The translations under genes and the position numbers were made by a program. Of a stretch of DNA of 64,000 nt, positions 45,238 to 57,400 are shown in pieces (positions within the stretch are counted from its first letter, which is position 1; each line of letters starts with the position of its first letter). Under the pieces are notes generated by a model. The model was given only the letters and a program-made list of their open reading frames with translations, searched no databases and was not told the DNA's origin. Origin of the DNA: Dillenia suffruticosa (taxonomy: Eukaryota > Streptophyta > Magnoliopsida > Dilleniales > Dilleniaceae); assembly GCA_033439265.1 (NCBI GenBank), contig JAVTVX010000004.1:16071701-16135700 (forward strand), written 5' to 3'.

Positions 45238-48200
45238 TGTAAAAACCTACACTCGGTATACTGTATATTGTACTCCTCATTATCTCATATATGATTTATT
45301 TTCATTTTCACATAGAGAAAAGTCAGTCAGAACTTTTTCCGATTTATAATGCTCTTGAAAAATTTTGGCGAGATTGCCGGGAGCTAAAAAATTTTCCCCT
45401 CCGTGCCATTTTAAAACCTACGTGTGCAATTTCGACCCCGATGAAATTACACGAGCTAAATTAACTTGAAAACTTAATGGAACTTGATTTCAGGCAATTC
45501 TTAATTGTTTATGAAGAAACGCCCGATACTTAATCGTCGGAGATGACAATTTGTCCTCACCGAGCTAAATTTAATTCTACCTGTGCAAAACTGCTAACAT
45601 TTTGCCAGGAAGCTTAAATTAGGCTAAATTTATGTTTTATCAAGTTAAACCGTAATTTCACAAAATTGCCAAAATTGTCCGAAATGAAGGGAAATTGACC
45701 CTACCATGCCAAAATGACAACCACACATGAAAATATGCTAAATTCACTTTAAAAGTGAAGGGTCAAGGAGTGAAACTGAAATTTAAGCTATAGCACAAAA
45801 ATACTCGGTACTCTAATATTTTTCACCCGAGAAACCCTAATTTTTTGTAGAATTGAAATTTGTTCGAGCAAACAGTCCCGTTTCCACCCAAAACCTATAT
45901 TTTTGAAATCTACGTGTAAAACGGAGTCCGTAGTGTGATTTTACGTATTTCGAGGTTGAGATCAAATTTTGACCGATCGAGAATTTCATTCACTCCGAGA
46001 GACGTTTGGACTATCAAATGATTTCAAATTAATGCGAGACCAACTCTATTTGATTCGATGCAAACAACTGAACCAAATGGGTAAATTTGAATTTCTCAGA
46101 TTTCGGGTCGAATATTGACCCCGTCGTGCGTGACACGAAAATCGTTGTAAGAATTTTCACGCAAATCTAAGAATGACCTTTTATGAAATTTAGAAAAAGT
46201 GGTTGGAGATGATTAATGACCATGACAAGTGTGCCCATGAGGTGGAAGACTAGAATTCATTTGAAAAGTTAAAGAACAAATATGAGCCATTGATTTTGGT
46301 TGTTGGGAGACAAATCAATTAATGAAGCATTAATTGAAGTTTGACTTGTTGGGGCTTGAGGAGGAGAGAGTAGAGAGAGAGAGAATCACCAACAAACTAT
46401 ATTCATTCTCCCAAAACCATGAAGAGCAAAGAGAAACCAAAAAAAAAAGAGAGAGACTTTTTCTCTTCTTCCTCCCTCCATAGCCGTGAACCATTCCTTG
46501 AAGGGAGGCTTGATTCCTTCAACCAATCTTCAATATTTTTACATAAAACCATCCCTCTTGAACCCTAGAACAATATATCCAAAAAAATAAGGTTTTGTGT
46601 CTTCTAGGTACTATATAAAGTTCAGGTAATTTGGAGTTCTGTGTTAAAAGTTGTGATGGTTGAGTTAAAAATTGGTTAGAACAGACTTTTGAAATATAAT
46701 ATGAGTAAAATTGTGCTATTTCAAGGACTTGTACTAGGAATCTGAGAACATGCCCAACTAAGAAGTTGTAGTCTTGTGTCATAACGACAACATAGTCAAA
46801 TATTAGAGTCTTAAGATGAATAGATTGTGAGATAAGGGAAATTCGCTAAAACAAGACAGAATGGAGAGTGAGATTTTAATTGGTTTGAAAATGTGGACTT
46901 TAAGGAATCTTTCACCGAGATTTTAGAGATAAATTCAACACGAAAAGTGTGAGTTTTTATGTGAGTCAGCCATAAAAATTGAAATTTCCCAAATTCTGAC
47001 TCCGATTAAGGAACTTGTGATCAATTCCCTAAAATGGCACAAGAATAGAACTTGAGAACCCTAGATTTGTCTATAACTAGGGTTACATCACATTTACATT
47101 ATTATATACACATCATATGATCTCTTAAGTGATACATATTTTACTTTATGTTTATAGAGTGTCGTTGGTGATATTGAGGGGAGCATATTTTTGTGTGTAC
47201 CTCGAGATTCGTGCTAGGAGTGGCGTACCCTCCCACATACTGTGAATGAGATTTATTATATTATGTGTCTGATACACAATATCATATTTTAAAATATTTT
47301 CTGACGCTAACATAATTTAATGAATATGTGATGTGAAATTTTCAATGAATTATGAAATGATTTTGTGAATTCATGGAGTATACTCAAATATATTTATACG
47401 TGATATATATGCATCCAAACGAGTTTTAATATACGAAACCGTGCCATCGTATTTGATTTATACATGTTTTATGAAATCGTACTTATGGAAATGATTGACA
47501 TTGCTTGAGAAATGTGGCATGACACGTGATTAATTTGATAATGATATTTTACATGGGCCGAGAGCCCTAACATGTGATGATGATAACTTTGTGATGGGTA
47601 AATCCCATTCCGTAGCTACGAAGGATGCATGTGTAGGGTAATCCATACTTGCACCTGATACGCTTCTACAGAAGGTATCCTACATGATATCAAAAAATGG
47701 TAAATGTATTGTGATTCGACACGATACTAGTTAGATTGAACCCATAAGGGGGAGGGCTATGGTGCGTCGTAGTCTAACACCTGATAAGGTCTGTCACCAA
47801 TATCGGGGTAGAGAGCTTTTTTAACTTGTTGCATACAAAACTCCCGATACGCTTGTCATTGGTCGCGATTGACCCTTGCTAGGACTGATTTTGACACGCT
47901 CTATTCTAGCATGATTTGATTACATTGATGCATATTTGTTTGAAATGTATATATAAAGAATGATTTATGATAAATTGAACATTTTACATGATTTCCTACA
48001 ATATGTGGTATTATTGAGAACTTTGATACTTCATTTTTCACCGACTCATTGAACACATGATATATACCCTCTCACTCATTGGGTATTTTCCTTGATACTC
48101 ACCCTCATTTCCTGTTGTGTACAGAGATAGTTATACTGGGACATGTTGAGACTTATCAGTGCACGAGACTTATGATTGAAGATTGAAGCTGTTGATTAGG

Positions 48201-48765
48201 TACTCAATATGACATTGGGAAGTATTTGCCAATGAAAGTGTATATTAGTTTATTGAGTTTGTAGATAGACCATTGTGTATAAAAAGGGATGACTGTATGA
48301 AAATTTTTGTACATCTTATTGAAACTCTCAATTCTATTCTATTGCATTGAGATATGAAATATACTATTGTGTACGTTTACTTTGGGAAACGTGTCATACT
48401 TAGAAGTATCCTTTAGGTTCATTCGATGCCATCTCTAAATCATAGGAGGGACAACTGGTGACTGTCCATACTTTTAATAGGGGCATGGCAGTAGAGGTCT
48501 GTAGCTAAAACTGATAGTATTTTGTGATAGTGTTACGTTGTCCTGGTTTGTACGGTATAGATTGATTGGTATTATATGAATGTGGTTGAATTGTTGTGAG
48601 GCCGTGTTGGTCTATTTATTTAAGCAGTTGGATGATCATTTGATATACAGGTTGATTTGTACATGGGAGACCTCCAAAATATGGGGAGATTCTGCCCGTT
48701 TTTTTTATAGCCCGCACACACAGGGCAACGGACAGCTGTTCAAGATCCCATTTCGGGGCGTGACA
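45238..48765 (+). mobile_element. Solo LTR of a Tekay/Del-like Ty3 element, 3.5 kb
   Basis: Begins TGTAAAAACCTACACTCGG and ends TTTCGGGGCGTGACA. Five-base flanks are CATTA (45,233-45,237) and CACTA (48,766-48,770), a target duplication with one difference. The right end read on the minus strand, TGTCACGCCCCGAAATGGG then GATCTTGAACAGCTGTCCG, is clearly related to the LTR edge of the element at 16,742, and further homology is seen around GGGCATGGCAGTAGAGGTC (about 48,481). It contains no coding domain, so it is a solo LTR left by LTR-LTR recombination. It lies in the gag region of copia element B, in opposite orientation. Confidence 0.8.
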
Positions 48766-49098
48766 CACTAGTACCTCCATACTTCACTTTGAGGTACACC
48801 CATATGTCATAAACAGTAGGGAATTGTTCACATATGTAAATCAGATCATCAACAACAAAACTGACCAGGATGCAATGTGTAATGGAATCTTTCCTCTTCC
48901 ATGCCTGATAAGCTTCTCGATCTCTTCTCTGCTGAGCAATATTTCCTACTCTAAAGTCTTGCATGATATGATTGATTCCCTCTAAAATATCTTATTCTTC
49001 TAGCACATTCCATATTTTATGGCACCAAATATCATAATTGTTGCCATTGAACTTTTCACCCTTGTTAAGATATGATATTATGGATTTTGATACCATGA
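48766..49098 (-). pseudogene. gag N-terminal part of copia element B
   Basis: Minus-strand fossil gag. MVSKSIISYLNKGEKFNG starts at 49,098, and RDREAYQAWKRKDSITHCIL and IWVYLKVKYGGTS end against the solo LTR. It matches the N-terminal gag of plant copia elements, and the same gag resumes on the far side of the solo LTR below 45,238. Confidence 0.75.
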
Positions 49099-51102
49099 TT
49101 TAGATTTTCAAAAAAAGATAATCGTGAGTTTTTTATGCTCGTATAATACATACAACTTTGTATTTAAAATCAACATTTATGATAAACCAACACAACGTAT
49201 AACTTGAAAGTTCACTAAGTTCTCAATCATCATCTATGATCCAAATGTTTGATTACCATAAATATAATTTTTAAAATAACAAAATTCAATAGATTTTAAA
49301 TGAGAATTATTTAAATTTTCTAATCTAAAATCTCCCAGTTAAAATATTTCACGTCTTTAAAATCATATGAAATAAGAACATGTCATTTTCACATACATGC
49401 ATACATACATAAATATGCATCGATTTTTAAAATATTAAAAACATTCTAAATCCATATATATAAAAAAGTGGTCTGCTACACATGTTAATAGGTTTTTACT
49501 TTATATAATCATAGTATACAACTATGTAACAAAGAAAAAAAAAAAGATACATTAATTCGTTCCTTCTTTTCTTCCTCTCTTTTTTTCTTCCACATACATA
49601 CGAGTAATCGTATTGACTATTCCTACTGAAAAGCTATCGGTGAGAGCAAATCTCCTAACAGTTTATAGTGCAGAGCTATTTATTCTTAAAAACAATGATT
49701 TCTTCATTTTAATCTCTATCTGTTTAGCTTTTCACATTATAAGTAATCTTAATCCGAAGTTCTTGAAAATGATCTCTTCATTTTCTTCTATTATTTTATC
49801 AGTCATTCTACCTAGATCATCAGGAAGAGAATTCCTTATTATATTAATTTCAGTTTCATCTCCCCCAAACTAGTGACTCAAATGCAAAAATTCATACCGT
49901 TTTCGATTTATAACTCTAAAGTATTGTGGCAAAGTGTACATTAGATTCACTTTATAATTCATCATAATATCTAAATTTGTCAAACATTTTGGAGTCCTCT
50001 CATCCTTATGTCTCCTCTAGAGAATAACAAGAGTACATCTTATTCTCACCATATCCTAAAAATAGAATAAATATCAAATTGGTCATGAAACCAATCATAA
50101 AATTTTAAAATATCATCTCTAATGATTATACTCAACATTCAATCAATTTATATTGAAAAAATAATTTTTTCATACATAAATCAATGAGTGCAGAATCAAA
50201 TAATTATTGAAAATTTTAATTTAAGTAAACAACAATTAGAAAATAATTTTCTTAACATATGAAAAAATTTTCAGAAATTTTTAAAACTGAAAATTAATTT
50301 TTCTGTAATTTTTTAAGGATTTTATTAATTTAAAATCAATAAAAAATATTTTTCATTTCAAAAAAATAAGGTAAAAATTATTTTAAAAAAATCCACAAAG
50401 GACTGAAAATTATTTCTATAAAATTCTATGTCAGAAAGGATGTCTCATGCGCCACGGGAAGGGCGGGCAAGTTAAACCACGTGCCCACTCGCCCAAGACG
50501 GCACGTTAACTCCATGTGCCACCTTTCTGATGGATTCCAACTCCCGGATTCCGACCACCTCCCATTTTTGGTGTCTGTAATTCCAATTGTGGTTTTAGTT
50601 TTCAGATCAGATACCTATAGTTTAGAGTTTAGGTCACACGTATGCGTGGTTGAGAGTGATATTGACACGTGTCTATTGTTCATCTTCTTCTTCCCTACAC
50701 AAAATTTCTGTATCTCAACTTTAACTTCTCAAAACCATATCTCATTCATTTCTAAACCATTTTGCATATTTTTATATAGTTGGAAAGGGTTTTTAACAAA
50801 AAATCTAACCATATAAATATTAAATCATGAAACACACTGTGTTAAGAGATATAAGTATATTAACTTTCGGTTAGAATTTCATTTATCTCCAAAAATACTA
50901 AACGTGCATGCATGAGTTTTTGTAGAAATATTCCTGATGTTATGGGTATTTTTCTGTTAAAATTTTAAAACATTTCGTAGATTGGAATTGACATTACCAT
51001 TAACAATTTTTTCAAAAACAATTATACTCGATTGCTTTAACATGACATTTATTATGACCCAGATTATTTTCTTATATCAAAAAATTTAGTAAACAATATT
51101 TT
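49099..51102. other. Two-kilobase AT-rich stretch between copia B gag start and a copia-type LTR
   Basis: No gene recognised. It contains a GC-richer island at about 50,440-50,690, with GGCACGTTAACTCCATGTGCC-like short inverted repeats and ACACGTG motifs, embedded in runs of A and T. It could be the untranslated leader of copia B or another inserted sequence. Confidence 0.3.
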
Positions 51103-51592
51103 CATACTCTGACACCAATGATGATTATTTTATAACAATCGAATATGAAATTTTATATTTAAAATTGAAATGTGAAAAATAAATTTTCCTAAATCTTGGG
51201 TTAAATCACTAATTCTTTTGATGCACGAGTCTAAAAAACAATTATGTATGGATTTGTGTTTGATTTTCACAATTCAAGAATTTTGAATGTGGTATATGAT
51301 CTAGATTTTGAAGAACGCTCAACAATGGATGTTTCTTTGTTTTTGTAAAAGCATATACGTATGTTCCTTCTCCACTCTTTTTTTTAAATACAGAAAAAAG
51401 AATAAAAAGAAGTTTTACATCTAAAAAAAAAAAAAAACTAACTCATTTTAAAATTCAAAACCAAGAAGGTTAAGAGTTAGTTTTTCCACAAAACTACTCT
51501 CTCTCTTTTTTTTTATCTCTTGTAATTTGAATTTTAAAGTTGTGTTGGGTCGGATCAAACTCATATGGCCCACTTGATATGCATTTTCAACA
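51103..51592 (-). mobile_element. Copia-type LTR with primer-binding-like site
   Basis: The minus strand from 51,592 reads TGTTGAAAATGCATATCAAG, a typical copia LTR start. The LTR runs to about 51,119 and is followed by TTGGTGTCAGAGTATG (51,103-51,118), close to the initiator-methionine primer site. About 474 bp. It may be the 5' LTR of copia element B, whose gag starts 2 kb further on, or an unrelated truncated element. Confidence 0.45.
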
Positions 51593-51647
51593 CCAATGAT
51601 AAGGAATTTATTTTATAAAAAATATTTTAAAAAGTAATTTTGCGTAG

Positions 51648-51901
51648 TTCATAGAGTTGAGTATGCGACGGGAATATTTGAAGCAATGCGAAGGATTCAG
51701 ATTTAGAAAGACAATATTGATTGGAGAGACAGAAATGAGTGTGAAATGAGGCAGGACGAGTAATGGAAGAACTTGGAGAGGAATACAGGGGAAGCGCAAA
51801 CAATCTTATCACAAAGAATTGCACCCATTTTTGTGATCAGGCTTGTCTTGGGCTCCTAGGAAATCACATTCCAAATTGGGTCAATAGACTTGCTAGAACT
51901 G
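51648..51901 (+). pseudogene. Decayed exon of a DeSI-like (PPPDE) peptidase gene
   Basis: A host-gene exon remnant. From an acceptor-like TGCGTAG at 51,641-51,647 the frames give EYATGIFE, then QCEGFRFRKTILIGETEMSV, then EAGRVMEELGEEYRGSANNL and TKNCTHFCDQACLGLLG with IPNWVNRLARTG, stopping at a consensus donor ACTG|GTGAGC (51,901/51,902). These match the PPPDE (DUF862) fold of plant deSI-like proteins, including the conserved NC-H-F motif with its catalytic-type cysteine. At least two frame changes (near 51,688 and 51,745) separate the blocks, and about ten residues seem missing before TGIFE, so it is a pseudogene. No following exon is visible; a SINE lies 210 bp downstream and a copia LTR just upstream. 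In the family these enzymes remove SUMO or ubiquitin; here no function is expected. Confidence 0.75.
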
Positions 51902-52111
51902 GTGAGCTTTCTCTTTTATTTTATTTTATTGTTTTCCCAATTTATTTAAATCAAAGAAATCTGAATATTTTTTGCTATTTTTGTTTATTTTCTAGAAAAT
52001 TTTGAAGAAGAAAATAAAATTTGGAAAAAATAATTTTTGTTTTTTAAAAAAAGAATTTATTTCTGAAAAGGGTTTTGGAATTGGGCAGAGTACAAAGAAA
52101 GAGAAAATATC

Positions 52112-52349
52112 AACGTAGGTTGACTCAACTGGATGTGGGTTGAGTATCTTTAAACATGACCGAGGTTCAACTCCCGCTAAAAGTATCGAGCCCTCATATG
52201 TATGGAGCGTTTTCCGTTGGGAGACCCACCTTCCGAAAAGAGTCACTGTAGAAGTCGATTCGAATTTGTCGGCGCGAAATCCCAAAAATCAGGGCGGTGT
52301 CTAAGACATGGTATCAAAAATAAAAATAAAAATAAAAATAAAAATAAAG
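52112..52349 (+). mobile_element. tRNA-derived SINE with (AAAAT)n tail
   Basis: TGACTCAACTGG (52,121-52,132) fits Pol III box A, and GAGGTTCAACTCCC (52,162-52,175) fits box B; the core GGTTCAACTCC matches the consensus exactly. A body of about 140 bp follows (GAGACCCACCTTCCG, GTCGATTCGAATTTGTC), ending in GTATCAAAAATAAAAAT repeats at 52,316-52,348. It differs in body sequence from the SINE at 5.8-6.0 kb, so two families are present. No certain target duplication. It lies in what was probably an intron of the DeSI-like gene. Confidence 0.75.
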
Positions 52350-54200
52350 AGAGAATTTACAATTTCGGCAATAACAGAGTACCTTATCAAATATGTATAC
52401 TCAAGGATCGTCTCCAATAGCACCGAACTTTTCATGTTTAAGGAATTGTTATTTATCTTGGACACCAAAATTTCTACACTTAGAACGCTAAAAATGCTTT
52501 AAATTCTGTAATATTTTAATTTTTTTTAATTTTAAATTAGAATATAATTGATTTGATATTTATCTCAAAATATTTCTGATTAAAGGGGCTTGACCAACCA
52601 TATTACTGTAACATTGGAGATTTTTTTTTTCCTTTATCATAAAAGGTTATAAAACTATACTTAAATCCTCTGGTACACTAAATGAATAGCGACTGTAAGC
52701 TTTGAAAATGAAAAGGTGTTTCATGATATAGTCGATCAAATTTCTCAATTAAAAAATATTTGATTTTAATCTAAAATGAAATTAATTATATTTTAATCGT
52801 TAAATTAAGATGTAACAAATACCAACCCAGTTAAATTAACCTATGCTTTCTTTCAATTTTAGTTTTTGTATTAAATCATGCGCATAAACGTGATGTATCT
52901 TTATAATAGTTGGATTTCCATGTGGTTTATATTTTGGGTATTGATGAATTGCAGGTCTGCAATTGTTTTTTTTTTTATTTTATTATACCAATCGGTATTT
53001 AAAGTCATGATCCGATTAATTTGGTTCGGGACTTACAGTGATCCATTTAAAAAAATTACCCCCCCACATAATTTTTTCCATATCAAAACCACAAGTTGAA
53101 CTCAAAAATTTAATTAAGAGACCTAACGTCAGATCCAATTAAACTAACTGTCCGTTGGTTCTCTCCTATTGTATTGTCCCAACCAATTTAAACTTGAGCA
53201 GAATTGGGCAGCATGAAATGGAAGACAAAGTAATAGAAGTTGAGAAAAGGTAGCGAACAAGTTAATGTCACTCCACCGGTTTCACTTCAACTACTCCATA
53301 TGCCTCCCCCTTCATTTAGGAGTGATACAAAAACATCATCTCTCCCTCCATCTTCACCAAACAATAACTGAATGCTAATCTTTTTCAAAATTTTTGGTGA
53401 ATAGACTGTCATATGAGCACAATTTTCTTCATGAATTGACTCCATGAGGGCCCTTTCTAGGTGTGAGCCACCTCTAATGTATGGGATATCACCCTCAAGA
53501 GTAATGAAACAGAAAACAACTCATGCATCCTATACGCTCTTAATGAACCAACTAGAGCCGAGGCTTTTCAAGTTCGGGGTGTTTTCCAACTCAATCATTC
53601 GAGCATATAAAAATGGTGCACGCACTGGATTTGTTTAATTAATAGGAAGCCTAAGCATTGGCTTAGGAAATTTGAGATTTTTGTCAAGTGAGATTAAGAT
53701 TTTCAATGCAAATATTTTATCATTATGATAATATTTTTAATTTAATAATAAAAAAATTTCAATGGTACCGGGCATGACCTCGATGACGATGTAATAGCCC
53801 ACAAATTATCCCTATCACTACTCATAAGAATTGTAGAAAAATCTTTTTTTTTCCCCTAATAATTCCCCCTTTGTGCGATAAAAGATGATGGTAATCTAAA
53901 ATATCTAACCACAAGGAATAAAGGAAAAGAAAAATGCAAAATAACAAAGATTTGGCAGGGCCACAAAAAAAGTAAAAAAAAAAAAAAATGGTGAAAACGA
54001 CCATGGGGACGGAGATAGCTAGATTGGTTCAATAGAAGCATATGAGCCCTTGAACGTATTCATTGTGAAAGCATTGAAACTAATTTGCAGAAAATGACTT
54101 ATAAATCAGCTGCAATTATTAAGCAAAAACTCGAGAATTATTACCACTATTTTATGATAACAATAATGAAAATTAAATAAAGATAAATATGTACTTCCGA
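52350..54200. other. AT-rich spacer between the DeSI-like remnant and the DCN1-like gene
   Basis: No gene confidently recognised. A 64-codon plus-strand frame at 53,444-53,638 has ordinary composition but no family I recognise. Multiple T- or A-rich runs. The last few hundred bases before 54,478 are probably 3' untranslated sequence of the DCN1-like gene. Confidence 0.35.
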
Positions 54201-54477
54201 CCTCCATAAGCAACTTTCATACAAAGCAGACTGAACTCCAAGGCGAGAGTTCAAAATGAAGCTTTACATTTAAATAGATAAAGCAGAAATAAATATGATG
54301 ACCATGAAAATATAGTTGGAACAGCTTTGACGCAGGCCCACGCAGAGAGCAGCGCCTGCAAGGTCAATCCAAAGAAGAGCACAGAAAACAGAATCTTGAG
54401 AGACCAACAACTAGACCGTTGTACCTACTTTAACCACGCTTTGGGTCCAGAGGGCAGTTTGCCTGGCGTACTGGGGC

Positions 54478-57400
54478 TCAGCTCTGCTTTTCTTTTATCC
54501 ACTCAACAAAATTGTCAAGAATTAAGGGCCAAGCAAGCTCTGGATCATAGTTTTTAAGGTCTGGGAAACTAATCTGTCATAGAAAAAAGTTTCACAAATT
54601 TAGAAAGCACTTCCAAGGACTTTTTTCCCTCTGAATACAAACCATGCCTAATAAAAATTGTAACACAAAGTTGGCATGACACGGTCACATGACCGTGAAC
54701 ACATCAAATGCATCGAGGAAGATGGCAAAAAGCAATAGAATGCAACACTTTGAATGAGAGTTCAAACTAGTGTTCCAGTCTAGAGTGGTCAGACATGACT
54801 AATTATTTAATTCTGCTGAATGAAGGGTAATGACCTCAGTTGGAATCATGAGATTCGCATTTCTCCTTCAGGATTTAGTTTGATCCATAAATTTCACTTG
54901 TTTGATTCATATTTTTTTTACAGTGCTGGTGATAGAGCACTTCAAGACTTCTGAAAACTGATTTCAGTAAAACTTCAAGCTTTACATGCAGTGTTTAAGG
55001 TTGCCTAGGAACCAAAACCATTACATACTGATAATACACTCAAATCTAACTAGAATTTGTAATGGGATGTTACATACAGGGCTGCCCTATAATGCCTAAG
55101 TTGATTAGATTTTGTGACTGGATAAGCAACAGTTAGCATTCCATTTAGCGACTGGGAAAAAGGCAAAAGAGAAGCTACTAAAAGCATCACAATACCTCAT
55201 TGCAGAACCGGAAAAAGCCCATCCATTGGTCCATGTTGATGACCTTGTAATCATTCTGAATCTGCATTCACAGAGAATGTTAACACTTTCCACTAAACCA
55301 TTTATGAATGAAGATATTGAATCTGCATGCAAAAAGGTCATAATTCTACCTAGCTAGAAACTTTAACCAGTTTCACGAGTCAAATCATACCATTGTGACC
55401 TAACATGCCTCCTCATCATCAGAAAATCATGCACCCTTTTCCAAAATATTAGTAGGTTGGACAGGTTCCCAAGAACATGAAAACACAAGTGTGGCAAATG
55501 GTAACCATGATCCAGGGTGTTGGTGTGTGTTTCTTAATGGGATTACGCTATTCTCCCCATTTTTTCAAAAAACTTAAAAATTTTGCATAAATAATCTAAA
55601 AATATCAATATTCAAATACATAATTAGCAAAAATAAATTTTTAGACATTATAATTCAAATTAACAAATAATAATTTGTCTGTCTATCGAAGTTACACGCA
55701 GAAGTGATATTCTACTCACGTGTGTGATATACCAAAGACCATGGTTATTCATATCTATATGAATATATATGATGCCCCCACTGACTGAATTTTCTGGAAC
55801 TGACTGCAAAGTTGCATCTCCATATCAGAAAATCATGCATTTCATTTCTGCAACCTCACCTTTAGATACTGAACCAATGAGTCAACCTGGGAACGGTGCT
55901 GAGAACCCAAAACAAGATCCAATAGCTCACATATACTCTCAATGTCTATACTCTTTTGTTTCTCCTCTGAGACAAATAAAAAACAAAAAAGGGGACAAAA
56001 ATTGCATAAATGAGAATCATGATAGACATTCCAAATGCTAACTACACAAAGAAAAGCATTAACTCCATCTTACCAGTTAAACAGTAGCGAAATGCATAGG
56101 AATAGAAATCTACAAAATTTGATGGCCTCCTGACCTTTTAAGGAAGAAGAGAAAGAAGACAGTGTCAGACTTTTTATTTTTTTCCTTTGGAATCCAAATA
56201 TTAGAGGACATTCTATGTTGGTTTCCAAACTAGCGCAATTCCCATTGAATTTCCCATTGCAGAAAGAAGGGACACCACTGGTACCTCTTTCTCCAACTCA
56301 GGTAGTGCCTTTCTCAATTTGCTTATCGTATCCACTCGCAATGCTTTGAGGACCCTTCTCCACTCCTCCTATTAACGATAACACAATTGATGTCAATTTG
56401 AAGAAATTTCAAACACTAAAAGATAAAACTACAAAACACTTGCAAGGCAATAATTTTCTGACATGCATGTATTCATTTTGAACAAGCCCCAAAACACAGA
56501 AAGGAGAACAAAATAGATGTCAATAAGAATTTTCAAATATTAAAAGAAAAGAACACAAAAAGCATGCAAGGCATTTATTTTCTGACACGCGTGTATTCAT
56601 CTGGAACAAGCTCCAAAACATAGAAAGCTTGAAGTTTCAGACACAAAGCAGAAATTATGCATACCATTTAAGACAGAGTAAGTAAAAGTTAAAAGGTAAC
56701 AATGATGAGCGTCTAGTAAAGTAGAACTACTCACCGGTATGATTGTAAAGGGTAAAGAGCAACCCCCCAGCTTGATTTGGACTTAGACGACAGGTTTAAA
56801 AAGTAACAGTTACCCCCCTTATGGTTGTAGGCACTGCAAGTGATGGTCCAAATTTCCATCCTCATGTAGTGCCAACCAAAAAAAAGAAAGAAAGAAAGAA
56901 AGAAAGAAAATGTCCTCACAGAGTCTAATATGTCTGCGTGAATGTGCAAAAAAAATAAAAAAATAAAAAAAATAAAGACAAACAGGAGAAAGCTTTACAG
57001 GGGATTCTTTTTTTCATGCATAAAATAAATGAGCAGCTATGCTTGAGACTCTGCAAATTCAATGTAAAATTAAAGAGGATATTCCCACCTTTGATTTCAC
57101 AGCACAAGCTTTTCGCAAGTGGAGAGAAGCAGAGACAACTTAAAGAGGAGCACAAAGCAGTCCTTGATATTTTATGCTGAGTATTTCGCTCAGAAATCAT
57201 TCCCATTATCACTTTTTACCATGCCCATCCACAGTTTTCCCAACATAACTCGTACCTTAGTTAGTAACCCCCTTTTCCAAGCATCCTATTATTCCACAAT
57301 TTTAACATTTTCTTTAAGGCTTTCAATCGCCCTTTATGTTAGTAACATATCCTATCTACTATCTTCTTGGTAAACAACATTTTAGTAGCCTACTGTAACA

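Larger units (their letters stand above)
41530..49098 (-). mobile_element. Ty1/copia retrotransposon B, internal region, interrupted by a solo LTR
   Basis: Old copia element on the minus strand. In element order: gag start at about 49,098 and gag core to 48,766; gag remainder from 45,232 downward; zinc-knuckle and protease area (about 44,400-44,900); pre-integrase and integrase (LPNCEYCLAGKIIPKPFRKA and GISYFITFIDDFT, about 43,885-44,172); the integrase-to-reverse-transcriptase linker (42,900-43,540); reverse transcriptase (VILSPYVDDILLVGND, about 42,480-42,530); and RNase H (HCYNQSAIVYMKDPKYHG, 41,533-41,778). It resembles the Tork/TAR side of copia; lineage uncertain. Heavily broken, well over ten interruptions. 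A 3.5-kb Tekay-type solo LTR interrupts gag (45,238-48,765). LTRs could not be paired, so I give no age beyond old. Confidence 0.8.

Noticed and set aside
49088-49095. TGGTATCA on the minus strand, at first read as a primer-binding site
   Set aside because: It overlaps the ATG GTA TCA start of copia B gag and has no LTR edge beside it, so coding sequence is the better explanation.
50481-50816. 111-codon plus-strand frame
   Set aside because: Spans the GC-richer island and its AT-rich edge, no domain recognised; likely chance within element-derived sequence.
53444-53638. 64-codon frame with ordinary composition
   Set aside because: No family resemblance, no second exon and AT-rich flanks; not enough to call a gene.
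55769-56041. 90-codon plus-strand frame
   Set aside because: Antisense to a well-supported DCN1-like exon (55,860-55,966).
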